Assembly (NCBI GenBank): GCA_934196075.1 | Contig: CAKPVW010000057.1 | Span: forward strand, 1 to 10,454 | DNA length: 10,454 nt | Direction of reading: 5' to 3' | Origin: an uncultured Anaerovibrio sp. | GTDB lineage: Bacteria > Bacillota > Negativicutes > Selenomonadales > Selenomonadaceae | Shown: piece after piece, positions 1-6,022 of the stretch | How the letters are laid out: the number at the start of each line of letters is the position of its first letter | Numbering within the stretch: the first letter of the stretch is position 1 | The notes under the pieces: generated by a model | Databases searched by the model: none | Seen by the model: the letters and a program-made list of their open reading frames with translations, nothing else | Told to the model about the DNA's origin: nothing | Made by a program: the position numbers and the translations under genes

Positions 1-2
1 GG

Positions 3-500
3 ATTTATAATGAAAAATACAATAGAAAATATACAACTGCGGCTATATCCTTTATTGAGCATGATAAACGTTCTCCAGAATTGGGGGCGTTAATGGATTT
101 CGCAGACTTTTATGGCGTGTCCTTGGATTATTTGTTGGGCAGGGAGCATGAAGGAGCCGTTTGTGCCAAATGTGCTAAAGTTGATGAGGAGCAGAGTGTA
201 AGTCTGTCTGAGAAGCTTATGAAGCTTGTATCGGAATTGTGCCAAGGTGGGGAGAACTCAGACCAAAGCTCAGACAAACAATTGAGGGAGGTTTTAGATG
301 AGGAATGCGATGCCACAAAGTCAGATAAGCGTATATGGGGGATAGGGAAGAAGGAGGCTTCTTCTGTTTTAGATGATATAAAAATGCTGGATGGCATGGC
401 TGAGTATGATGTAGATGTTGAAATGCTTTGCTGCACGTTGAAGCAATCTATTATTTTGGCGAAGCGAATTGAGCAGAAAAAAACTTGGTATAAATATTAA
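3..500 (+). CDS. XRE-family (Cro/CI-type) transcriptional regulator, 5'-truncated by window edge
   Basis: The reading frame is open from the first complete codon at position 3, so the gene begins upstream of the window; 165 residues are visible. The first ~45 residues look like the end of a helix-turn-helix_3 domain: a recognition-helix-like stretch (TTAAISFIEHDKRSPELGAL) followed by the typical closing pattern DFADFYGVSLDYLLG. The family binds operator DNA as a dimer, usually as a repressor. Just after the domain is a Cys pair (C-A-K-C), then a charged, mostly helical tail of ~110 residues that I do not recognise. A TTG at 81 could be misread as a start, but the homology continues upstream of it. 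A strong terminator follows 48 bases after the stop. Its target cannot be told from the window. The HTH assignment is fairly sure; the tail's function is unknown. Confidence 0.75.
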   Translation: MYNEKYNRKYTTAAISFIEHDKRSPELGALMDFADFYGVSLDYLLGREHEGAVCAKCAKVDEEQSVSLSEKLMKLVSELCQGGENSDQSSDKQLREVLDEECDATKSDKRIWGIGKKEASSVLDDIKMLDGMAEYDVDVEMLCCTLKQSIILAKRIEQKKTWYKY

Positions 501-548
501 TATCCTCTAATAAATTCAGTTTATGATAGGTACAATTTGCCATAAAAT

Positions 549-591
549 AAGGGTTGCTGGCTCGATTTCCGAGCTAGCAACCCTTGTTTTT
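549..591. terminator. Bidirectional intrinsic terminator
   Basis: A 16-bp stem (549-564 with 570-585, one G-U wobble, GC-rich core GGGTTGCTGGCTCG) closes a 5-base loop and is followed by G and five T on the plus strand. On the minus strand the same stem is followed by TTATTTTAT, so it can also stop leftward transcription. It ends the XRE gene and would suit a convergent minus-strand gene at 608-784. Confidence 0.9.
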
Positions 592-607
592 CCGGTGCTG
601 TTTTGTT

Positions 608-784
608 TTAAAGCATCATAAGGTATTTTTTGTACTCAGATGGCGCAATGCCTAATGCCTTCATGGCATTTTCGGCAGACCAGTTTGTAGTTTTCATCAA
701 ATTCTTTATGTTGCTTATAGTGGTATTAAAATGAAAAATGTGATAAATGTGCTGTTTTTTATGCTGAGTTTTGTGATAAAACAT
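608..784 (-). CDS. Possible small protein, 58 residues, minus strand
   Basis: On the minus strand an ATG at 784-782 opens a 58-codon frame ending in TAA at 610-608. Its last ~28 residues read LMKTTNWSAENAMKALGIAP then SEYKKYLMML. This compact helical pattern (W/L-SAE-AM-AL-I-P-E-KYL-ML) resembles a short tail I recall from small Firmicute proteins and regulator C-termini, named here from memory only. An AAGGGA lies 8 bases before the ATG. The first ~25 residues are His-, Lys- and Phe-rich and do not look protein-like, so the true start may be an inner codon such as the ATG at residue 30. It may also be the decayed 3' end of a longer gene. The frame points at a terminator that also works in this direction. 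A weak minus-strand promoter (TTGTCT, 16 bases, TATCTA) could lie near 865-840. Function unknown. Confidence 0.42.
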   Translation of the reverse strand: MFYHKTQHKKQHIYHIFHFNTTISNIKNLMKTTNWSAENAMKALGIAPSEYKKYLMML

Positions 785-812
785 GGTAAATATCCCTTAA
801 AAATGTGATTTA
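734..812. repeat. Three spaced TGTGAT(A/T)(A/T)A direct repeats
   Basis: TGTGATAAA occurs at 739-747 and 772-780 and TGTGATTTA at 804-812, so starts are 33 and 32 bases apart, about three helical turns. The first and third copies share an 11-base match (AAAAATGTGAT at 734-744 and 799-809). They sit around the possible start of the small minus-strand gene and upstream of the phosphate-transport operon. Protein binding is conceivable, but in AT-rich DNA this could be chance. Confidence 0.35.
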
Positions 813-906
813 GAGCAAAAAAACATGAAGAATTTTGTGGTAGATAGGTTAAAACGCAAGATAGACAATGTATTTTAGCAGTGATTAATTATGGGAGATA
901 ATCTTA

Positions 907-935
907 TTGCGTATGCTAGGGATTGATGATAAAAT
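907..935 (+). promoter_or_regulatory. Possible promoter of the phosphate-transport operon
   Basis: A -35-like TTGCGT (907-912), a 17-base spacer and a -10-like TAAAAT (930-935) precede the DUF47 gene by about 40 bases. The -35 matches consensus in only three positions, so this is tentative. A TATAAT at 950-955 is an alternative -10 but lacks a well-spaced -35. Confidence 0.35.
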
Positions 936-977
936 AGTAGAGGAATAAGTATAATTTATCCTTAAAGGGGGATATAC

Positions 978-1613
978 ATGTTTGATTTAAAACCGAAGAA
1001 AAAGAGCAACGAGTTTTTTTTGCTGTTTGAAACCAGTGCCGATTATTTCTATCAGGGTGCTTTGTTGCTGGACGAGGTTATGATGGATCACCGCAAGGCG
1101 GACATCAAGGTAAAGGAGATTAATGATCTGGAGCATCAGGCAGACAAGGTCAATGATGCGATTATTGACAAGCTGAACCAGACCTTTATTACTCCTATTG
1201 ACCGTGAGGATATCTATGCCATAGCTAACGGCATGGATGATGGTGTAGACCAGCTGCAGGGCATGTTGCAGCGCATCGTTATCTACCATACCAATGAAGC
1301 AGCTAGAGAAGGGGCTTTGCGTCTTACCAAGCTGCTGATTGAATCTACGGCAGAGATAAAACGTGCTACTACACTTTTGCACGCCATTACCAAAAATCAG
1401 GAGGAGCTTCTAAAGATTACCTCTCGTATTGACAAGCTGGAGAGTGAGGGTGACCATGTCTTCCGCAGCGAGCTGGCTTATCTGTTTGAGAATGTCAAGG
1501 ATCCTATTGAGCTGATAAAATGGAAGGATCTTTTGGAGGGGTTGGAGGACACTCTAGACCATTGCGAAAAAATGGCAGATCTGCTAAAAGGTGTGGTAAT
1601 GAAGTATGCTTGA
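978..1613 (+). CDS. DUF47 / PhoU-like Pit accessory protein
   Basis: A soluble, all-helical protein of 211 residues, a normal length for the DUF47 (TIGR00153, YkaA-like) family. These proteins are encoded next to low-affinity phosphate transporters and are thought to modulate them. Two PhoU-like halves are visible. The first has an acidic metal-site pattern (E52-H-Q-A-D56) followed by the family hallmark FITPIDREDIYAIANGMDDG around 70-89; the second has LESEGDHVFR around 154-163. There is no signal peptide or membrane segment, so it is cytoplasmic. The ATG is set by a strong AAGGGGG (965-971) six bases upstream. Its last eight bases overlap the start of the Pit gene, so the two are almost certainly one operon with coupled translation. 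The exact role (regulator or cofactor of transport) is inference from the family. Confidence 0.93.
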   Translation: MFDLKPKKKSNEFFLLFETSADYFYQGALLLDEVMMDHRKADIKVKEINDLEHQADKVNDAIIDKLNQTFITPIDREDIYAIANGMDDGVDQLQGMLQRIVIYHTNEAAREGALRLTKLLIESTAEIKRATTLLHAITKNQEELLKITSRIDKLESEGDHVFRSELAYLFENVKDPIELIKWKDLLEGLEDTLDHCEKMADLLKGVVMKYA

Positions 1614-2601
1614 TATTCATCCTTTTATAATTATTGTAGTGCTGCTGGCCTTGATATTCGACTTTATCAATGGCTTCCACGATACAGCCAACGCCATTGC
1701 TACCTCAGTATCTACTAGAGCCATATCTCCTAGCAAGGCGATTATTATGGCGGCGGTGCTGAACTTCTTGGGTGCTATGATTAGTACCGGCGTAGCCAAA
1801 ACCATTGGTGGAGATATTGTAGTAGGCACCATTGAGGAGCCTATTATTATTGCTTCTCTGATGGGTGCCATTATATGGAATCTTTTGACATGGAAGATTG
1901 GCCTGCCCAGCTCCTCCTCTCATGCTCTTGTAGGTGGTATGATTGGCGGTGTGCTTATGTCTGATATGGGCATGGCAGGTTTGAATTTTGGTGGTATTGG
2001 CAAGATTGTTATTGCCTTGGTAACCTCTCCGCTGATTGGTATGGTCATGGGTTACATCATTATGACCATATTGTTCCGAGTGTTTGCCAATTCTAGTCCA
2101 TCCAAGCTGAATCATCGCTTTAAGAAAATGCAGATTATAACAGCGGCTACCATGGCCTTTTCTCACGGTTCCAATGATGCGCAGAAATCCATGGGTATTA
2201 TTACCTTGGCTCTGTTTTCCAGTGGTGTAATCTCTGAGTTTGAGGTACCAACCATTGTTAAGATTTTGGCTGCAACTGCCATGGCTTTGGGTACTTCTAT
2301 GGGCGGCTGGAGCATTATTAAGACTGTTGGCGGCAAGATTTTCAAGCTGGAGCCTGTGAATGGCTTTGCGGCGGATTTGAATTCTTCCATTACTATTTTT
2401 ACAGCTACCATGCTGCATCTGCCTGTTAGTACGACTCATGTAGTGTCAGGCTCTATTATGGGTGTTGGTGCGGCCAAGCGTATTCATGCCGTGCGTTGGG
2501 GAGTAGCTCAGCAAATGGTTATGGCCTGGGTATTTACCATACCATGTACCGCTATTATGGGTGCCCTTTCCTATGTGGCTGTGATGGCCCTTTTTGGCTA
2601 A
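1606..2601 (+). CDS. pit: Inorganic phosphate transporter, PitA/PHO4 family
   Basis: An integral membrane transporter of 331 residues, the short bacterial form of the PiT family (SLC20-like), which moves phosphate, often as a metal-phosphate complex, with a proton or sodium ion. Family motifs are plain: GFHDTANAIATSVSTRA at 23-39 near the N-terminus, GLPSSSSHALVGG at 99-111, the second inverted-repeat copy SHGSNDAQKSMG at 186-197, and PVSTTHVVSGSIMG at 273-286. The duplicated (N/H)D and P-S/V-S-x-x-H motifs reflect the inverted topology of the family. Many hydrophobic segments are seen throughout. The ATG overlaps the end of the DUF47 gene (ATGCTTGA) and has only a weak site of its own, so translation is probably coupled. 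A terminator follows 17 bases after the stop. Substrate is inferred from family and partner; sulfate transport by a relative is less likely. Confidence 0.95.
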   Translation: MLDIHPFIIIVVLLALIFDFINGFHDTANAIATSVSTRAISPSKAIIMAAVLNFLGAMISTGVAKTIGGDIVVGTIEEPIIIASLMGAIIWNLLTWKIGLPSSSSHALVGGMIGGVLMSDMGMAGLNFGGIGKIVIALVTSPLIGMVMGYIIMTILFRVFANSSPSKLNHRFKKMQIITAATMAFSHGSNDAQKSMGIITLALFSSGVISEFEVPTIVKILAATAMALGTSMGGWSIIKTVGGKIFKLEPVNGFAADLNSSITIFTATMLHLPVSTTHVVSGSIMGVGAAKRIHAVRWGVAQQMVMAWVFTIPCTAIMGALSYVAVMALFG

Positions 2602-2618
2602 AGTAAATAAAATTTTTT

Positions 2619-2644
2619 AGGAGAGTGAGAACTCTCCTTTTTTT
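2619..2644 (+). terminator. Intrinsic terminator after the Pit gene
   Basis: A perfect 8-bp stem AGGAGAGT/ACTCTCCT (2619-2626 with 2631-2638) with a GAGA loop runs into a tract of seven T (2638-2644). It separates the phosphate operon from the downstream kinase. Confidence 0.9.
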
Positions 2645-2712
2645 GCAGGTTTTTTCAGATTCATGTCGTATTATTACAACAGGGAATAAAATAAAAAAAT
2701 AGAGGTGAGAGT

Positions 2713-3708
2713 ATGTCATTTCAGAAAACTTTGGAAGCAAGTCAGGAATGGGCTAGAATCCTGCATTGTTCTTATGTGACGGATTTGAATGCCATTGTGG
2801 AAAACGGAAATATTGGGGAACTAATCAGAGTATCAGAGGCATTGCACGAAAAGCGTATTGCTAATATTGCTGATGAAATTTCTCGCAAAATTGATAGTCG
2901 GCGTCTGGTGCTGATAGCAGGCCCTAGCTCCTCTGGCAAAACCAGTTTTGCTCAACGCCTTCGGGTACAGTTGAGGGTTTTGGGCTTGGAGCCTGTGTCC
3001 ATATCTATGGATGATTATTTCCATAATAGGGAAGATACCCCCAAAAAGCCAAATGGAGAATACGATTTTGAATGTCTGGGAGCCATTGATTTGCAGCTAT
3101 TTAATAACCATCTGCAAAAGCTGCTAGCTAGTGAAAAAGTGCGTATTCCAAAATTCAATTTCAAAAAAGGCATCAGAGATGCCAAGCCTTCGGCTGTTAT
3201 CAAGCTAAAATCCAATCAGCCGATTATTATTGAAGGTATTCATGGCCTTAATGACAGGGTAAGCAGCAGTATTCCTCGGGACGAGAAGTTCAAAATCTAT
3301 GTTAGCTCATTGACGCCTCTCTATATGAATGAGGAGGTTCGGCTTTCTACTACTCAGGCTAGATTATTCCGGCGGATTGTAAGAGATTATCGTACCAGGG
3401 GAACCTCGGCAGCTGAGACTATTCGCAGGTGGCCAACAGTTCTAGAGGGGGAGCAGAAGAATATTTATCCATTCCAGGATGAGGTGGATGCTACCTTCAA
3501 TTCTGCTCTGCTTTATGAGCTGGCGGTGTTGAAAAAATATGCTATGTACATGCTGTCTGAGATACCACCAGAGGATGATACCTATGGCAGAGCAGAGGAG
3601 CTGCTGGCCTTCTGCCGGTATTTCAAGGCTATTATTGATGAAAAGGATATTCCTAATACATCTATTTTGCGGGAATTTATTGGTGGCTCCTGCTTTGATG
3701 TCGGATAA
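2713..3708 (+). CDS. Uridine-kinase-like nucleoside kinase, short form without TGS domain
   Basis: A P-loop kinase of 331 residues of the phosphoribulokinase/uridine kinase group, predicted to phosphorylate a nucleoside using a nucleoside triphosphate in the cytoplasm. Walker A is GPSSSGKT at 70-77. The acidic DDYF at 100-103 fits the catalytic/metal region, and EGIHGLND at 174-181 is the next conserved strand. The C-terminal REFIGGSCF is typical of the ~550-residue Firmicute 'threonyl-tRNA-synthetase-like TGS plus uridine kinase' proteins. The first ~60 residues match the end of that protein's middle domain (RVSEALHEKRI), but the TGS and most of the second domain are absent. Upstream are only ~70 bases and then a terminator, so this is a stable short form rather than an obvious frameshift. 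An AGAGGTGAGAG before the ATG is the binding site. The exact nucleoside is not known. Confidence 0.85.
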   Translation: MSFQKTLEASQEWARILHCSYVTDLNAIVENGNIGELIRVSEALHEKRIANIADEISRKIDSRRLVLIAGPSSSGKTSFAQRLRVQLRVLGLEPVSISMDDYFHNREDTPKKPNGEYDFECLGAIDLQLFNNHLQKLLASEKVRIPKFNFKKGIRDAKPSAVIKLKSNQPIIIEGIHGLNDRVSSSIPRDEKFKIYVSSLTPLYMNEEVRLSTTQARLFRRIVRDYRTRGTSAAETIRRWPTVLEGEQKNIYPFQDEVDATFNSALLYELAVLKKYAMYMLSEIPPEDDTYGRAEELLAFCRYFKAIIDEKDIPNTSILREFIGGSCFDVG

Positions 3709-3712
3709 TTTT

Positions 3713-3745
3713 AATCTGATTCTAATGAAATATTCAGATTTTTTT
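3713..3745 (+). terminator. Probable intrinsic terminator after the nucleoside kinase
   Basis: Arms AATCTGA (3713-3719) and TCAGATT (3734-3740) form a 7-bp AT-rich stem with a 14-base loop, followed by five more T. It is weaker than the other terminators here but correctly placed. Confidence 0.55.
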
Positions 3746-3826
3746 AAGGCAATCAGCATATACTATGTGTAGTTAATTAAGATATCCATTAAGGATAGAG
3801 GATATAGTAAAAAGGGGATGTTTGAT

Positions 3827-4597
3827 ATGAAAAATTCTTATAAAAAAATCTTTGTTGGTTTGGCTGCTGGTGCCATTATTGTAACAGGCTCTGCTATGCT
3901 GATTGATACCGCTCATGCTGCTTCGCAGAATAACAGCCCAAGACCGGTGGTGACTCAGGAAATGCCGCCACGGTATGATCTGAATACCATGGCACAGGAG
4001 CTGGCTGACAATTCCAATGTAAGCAAAGATGAAATTATCAGCTATTGCAATAATGGTGGTTATTTCCATGAGGCCTGTGAGGCTGCTCATATTGCCAAGC
4101 TAAGTGGTAAATCCTTTACGGATGTAGTTAATGCTAAAACCAATAGCAATAGCTGGCAGCAGGTGGCAGAGAGTTTCGGGGTTACTCAGGAGGAACTGTT
4201 GAATGAGCGCCATTCCATGATGGCAGAACGTATAGCTGCTAACAGCAAGATTAATGCCGCTACAGCCATGCAGCTGCTGCAGGAGGGATATACCAGCAGG
4301 GATATTGGTATAGCTGCCGAACTGGCTGATGCTTCCGGCAAGGATGTTCATGCCGTTATGGATATGAAGAAGATCAACAATCGATGGCCTGATGTAGCCA
4401 AGGAACTGGGGGTAGATTTTTCCACAATTGTGCCTCAGAGACCAGGTATTGACCGGGGAATGGGCTATGGCAGACATCACGGGCACAATAGGCCTCACCA
4501 TGGTCAGGGGTGGAATAATCCAGATGAAGAGCTGGATCCAGGCTTTACCTACCCACCAAATGATTGTCCTCAGAGAGAAAATTGCCCTAACAACTAA
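3827..4597 (+). CDS. Secreted protein with two tandem repeats and His/Pro-rich tail, unknown function
   Basis: I do not recognise this family. From the ATG at 3827 it has 256 residues with a clear Sec signal peptide: MKNSYKK, a hydrophobic core at 8-26, and a likely cleavage after A-H-A (29-31). Another ATG at 3818 is in frame, but the AAGGGG (3812-3817) directly abuts it and sits a proper 9 bases before 3827, so 3827 is preferred. The mature part holds two ungapped repeats offset by 77 residues: 55-119 and 132-196, about 20 identities in 65, both ending W-x-x-VA-x-x-x-GV (W110, W187) and sharing A-x-x-SGK. The tail from ~203 is Gly/Pro-rich with a five-His cluster (217-225), which might bind metal. 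Cysteines occur as C74/C84 and C247/C253 and could pair outside the cytoplasm. A -10-like TATACT lies at 3759-3764, without a good -35. It is a single-gene unit between two terminators. Confidence 0.85.
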   Translation: MKNSYKKIFVGLAAGAIIVTGSAMLIDTAHAASQNNSPRPVVTQEMPPRYDLNTMAQELADNSNVSKDEIISYCNNGGYFHEACEAAHIAKLSGKSFTDVVNAKTNSNSWQQVAESFGVTQEELLNERHSMMAERIAANSKINAATAMQLLQEGYTSRDIGIAAELADASGKDVHAVMDMKKINNRWPDVAKELGVDFSTIVPQRPGIDRGMGYGRHHGHNRPHHGQGWNNPDEELDPGFTYPPNDCPQRENCPNN

Positions 4598-4655
4598 TCT
4601 TCACAGAATTTACCCTAGAAGTTCCGGTTTTTGCTATGGGAACTAGATTCAAGTT

Positions 4656-4688
4656 AAAAGTGACTGTCCTTGGGGCGGTCACTTTTTT
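4656..4688 (+). terminator. Intrinsic terminator after the secreted repeat protein
   Basis: The stem AAGTGACTG/CGGTCACTT, with one G-U pair and further G-C pairing toward the loop, runs into six T at 4683-4688. It isolates the secreted-protein gene from the HlyD-type gene. Confidence 0.88.
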
Positions 4689-4689
4689 C

Positions 4690-4718
4690 TTGAATTTTTC
4701 ACATTAGAGGATTATAAT
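4690..4718 (+). promoter_or_regulatory. Sigma-A-type promoter of the HlyD-family gene
   Basis: TTGAAT (4690-4695), a 17-base spacer and a perfect TATAAT (4713-4718) lie directly after the previous terminator and about 60 bases before the start codon. This is one of the best promoters in the window. Confidence 0.7.
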
Positions 4719-4725
4719 TACCCAT

Positions 4726-4750
4726 TACAGGGATGGTGTACAGCCCTGTA
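4726..4750. promoter_or_regulatory. Inverted repeat at the transcription start of the HlyD-family gene, operator-like
   Basis: Perfect 7-bp arms TACAGGG (4726-4732) and CCCTGTA (4744-4750) flank 11 bases, starting 8 bases after the -10. A dimeric repressor bound here would block transcription start, as MarR- or TetR-type regulators do for efflux genes. It could instead fold as a 5' leader hairpin. No regulator gene is adjacent. Confidence 0.5.
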
Positions 4751-4775
4751 GTTCTAAGGAAGGGCAGGAATTGAT

Positions 4776-5807
4776 TTGGCTGAAAAGGATATTAGCAAGA
4801 AAATAAAGGCTTTGATAATCTGGGGAATTCCTTCATTGATTATTTTGGCTGTTGTTGTGTCAAGTCTAGTATGGTATACCATGTATGGCAAGGGAGATAT
4901 TACCGTAAGGGAGGCTCAGGTCACCAGTGATATGGTGGATGCCAAGGCTAGGGTAACAGGCAGGGTGGATCAAATTTTGGTGCAGGACGGTGATACTGTC
5001 AAAGCAGGAGATGTCATTGCCACCATCAAGGTCAATGTAACAGAGGAACAATTAAAGCAGCTGCAACAGGCTGTTGAACTAGCTCAGCGGAATTTGGAAC
5101 AGGTTAAGAAAGGGGTAACTGTTCAGACACCTAGAATGGTTAGTCAGCCTGCTGGCGGAGCCTCTAGTGCCGAGGTGGAAAGAGCAAGAAGCCGCATGGA
5201 GCGTATGAATCAACTCTATGAAATGGGGGCTATTAGTGCTGTAAAAAGAGATCAGGCAGCAGCAGAATATCAAGCCTTGGCTGCTTCCGCCGCTAGCGCT
5301 CAAAGTCAGGCAGCTGTTACCTATGATACTACTGTACAGGCGGCTAACCCCGAAACTATTAAAAGAGCGGAGCTGCAGGTTAAACAGGCTCAGGCAGCCT
5401 TGGATAAGGCCAAGGGAAATGTGTCAGCAACGGAGATTGTAGCACCTGTGGATGGAGTTGTGCATTTAGGAGATATGGCTCCAGGGACAGAAGTAGAGGC
5501 AGGTCAGGTGGTAGCCAGCATTGGCAGCTCAGATGAAATGTGGATTGAAGCTTATCTATCCTCTGACCAGCAGGATAATATTCGTTTAGGACAGGCTGTT
5601 GATTACTATGTAGATAGAGAAAAATATCATGGCTTGGTTATGGATATTGTACAGCCAGAAGAAGATAATCAGGATGAGCAGGATAATACAGAGGGTCAGC
5701 AGGCCGGCAGTTCTACATGGATAGTGAAAATATCTATTTCACCAGAGGATAGAGTTGGCTTTACCGTAGGGCAGCCAGCAGAGGTGCGTTTTCTTAACAA
5801 GGGATAA
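4776..5807 (+). CDS. HlyD/EmrA-family membrane fusion (periplasmic adaptor) protein
   Basis: A 343-residue adaptor that would link an inner-membrane efflux or secretion pump to the outer membrane or cell surface. It has a short cytoplasmic N-terminus, one membrane anchor (about 13-36), then the first half of a lipoyl/biotinyl-like domain (VTGRVDQILVQDGDTVKAGD, 60-79). An Ala/Gln-rich coiled-coil hairpin follows (about 88-217), then the second lipoyl half (EIVAPVDGVVHLGD) and a beta-barrel region (GSSDEMWIEAYLSSDQ). An acidic, Gln-rich insertion of ~20 residues (about 294-314, EEDNQDEQDNTEGQQ) interrupts the C-terminal barrel and is unusual. The start is TTG, supported by AGGA (4766-4769) six bases upstream. 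No transporter partner (MFS, ABC) or TolC-like gene is adjacent, so the substrate is unknown. It has its own promoter and operator-like repeat. No clear terminator follows before the glnA promoter. Confidence 0.88.
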   Translation: MAEKDISKKIKALIIWGIPSLIILAVVVSSLVWYTMYGKGDITVREAQVTSDMVDAKARVTGRVDQILVQDGDTVKAGDVIATIKVNVTEEQLKQLQQAVELAQRNLEQVKKGVTVQTPRMVSQPAGGASSAEVERARSRMERMNQLYEMGAISAVKRDQAAAEYQALAASAASAQSQAAVTYDTTVQAANPETIKRAELQVKQAQAALDKAKGNVSATEIVAPVDGVVHLGDMAPGTEVEAGQVVASIGSSDEMWIEAYLSSDQQDNIRLGQAVDYYVDREKYHGLVMDIVQPEEDNQDEQDNTEGQQAGSSTWIVKISISPEDRVGFTVGQPAEVRFLNKG

Positions 5808-5860
5808 TTGGGTTCCTGGCTTGATTAGTTTTCGGTATACAAAAAACTTTGCAAAATACC

Positions 5861-5889
5861 TTGTCAAACCCTGGCTTATATGTTAATAT
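5861..5889 (+). promoter_or_regulatory. Promoter of the glutamine synthetase gene
   Basis: TTGTCA (5861-5866), a 17-base spacer and an extended -10 TGT-TAATAT (5881-5889) would start transcription near 5896. This leaves a leader of about 127 bases before the ATG at 6023. Confidence 0.6.
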
Positions 5890-5917
5890 AACACTTGTAA
5901 GCAAGTTAAATATTCTA

Positions 5918-5986
5918 CGGCAATGAAGCCGCACAGAGATATATGGTCTGGGACCTTTTTTCTGTGTGGCTATTTTTATTGCCACA
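5918..5986 (+). promoter_or_regulatory. glnA leader with mutually exclusive hairpins; ANTAR-type antitermination candidate
   Basis: Three alternative pairings are visible. (a) A hairpin CGGC/GCCG (5918-5921 with 5928-5931) with hexaloop AATGAA (5922-5927), having A at loop position 1 and G at position 4, the pattern known for ANTAR-domain antiterminator targets. (b) The terminator 5927-5971, whose 5' arm contains that GCCG, so (a) and (b) exclude each other. (c) TGTGGC (5965-5970) with GCCACA (5981-5986), which takes the terminator's 3' arm. If (a) is stabilised by a protein, the terminator cannot form. ANTAR targets normally carry two hexaloop hairpins. The only upstream candidate (5893-5906, loop TAAG) does not fit the pattern and overlaps the predicted transcription start. 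Nitrogen control is inference from the downstream gene. Confidence 0.5.
5927..5980 (+). terminator. Attenuator terminator in the glnA leader
   Basis: Arms AGCCGCACAGA (5927-5937) and TCTGTGTGGCT (5961-5971) make 11 bp with one G-U pair, extendable by two weaker pairs, followed by the U-rich ATTTTTATT. Its loop holds a second small hairpin GGTC-TGG-GACC (5945-5955) followed by six T. Its place between promoter and start codon argues for premature termination as a control step. Confidence 0.6.
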
Positions 5987-6022
5987 GTTAGTCAAAGATA
6001 ATAATGAAAAGGTGGTTTTAAA

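Noticed and set aside
81..500. TTG at 81 as the start of the regulator gene
   Set aside because: The frame is open upstream to the window edge and the upstream residues continue the helix-turn-helix domain, so the gene is truncated rather than starting there.
1705..2439. A 244-codon open frame opposite the Pit gene
   Set aside because: The protein is low-complexity (His, Asn, Gly, Arg rich) without motifs, while the plus strand carries a complete, well-conserved transporter.
4620..4644. AGTTCC/GGAACT hairpin just before the 4656-4688 terminator
   Set aside because: The 6-bp arms have a 13-base loop and no U-tract follows; the stronger adjacent hairpin explains termination.
4428..4646. 72-codon frame overlapping the end of the secreted-protein gene
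   Set aside because: It lies mostly inside the real gene in another frame, has no ribosome binding site of note and no recognisable content.
5834..5860. GGTAT ... ATACC inverted repeat upstream of the glnA promoter, with an internal TTTGCAAA
   Set aside because: The arms are only 5 bp and the internal palindrome is off-centre; this is not strong enough to call an operator and it has no T-tract to serve as a terminator.
5893..5906. ACTTG-TAAG-CAAGT hairpin as the first ANTAR hexaloop stem
   Set aside because: The loop is a tetraloop, or GTAAGC if read as six, without A1/G4, and it overlaps the predicted transcription start, so it may not be in the RNA.
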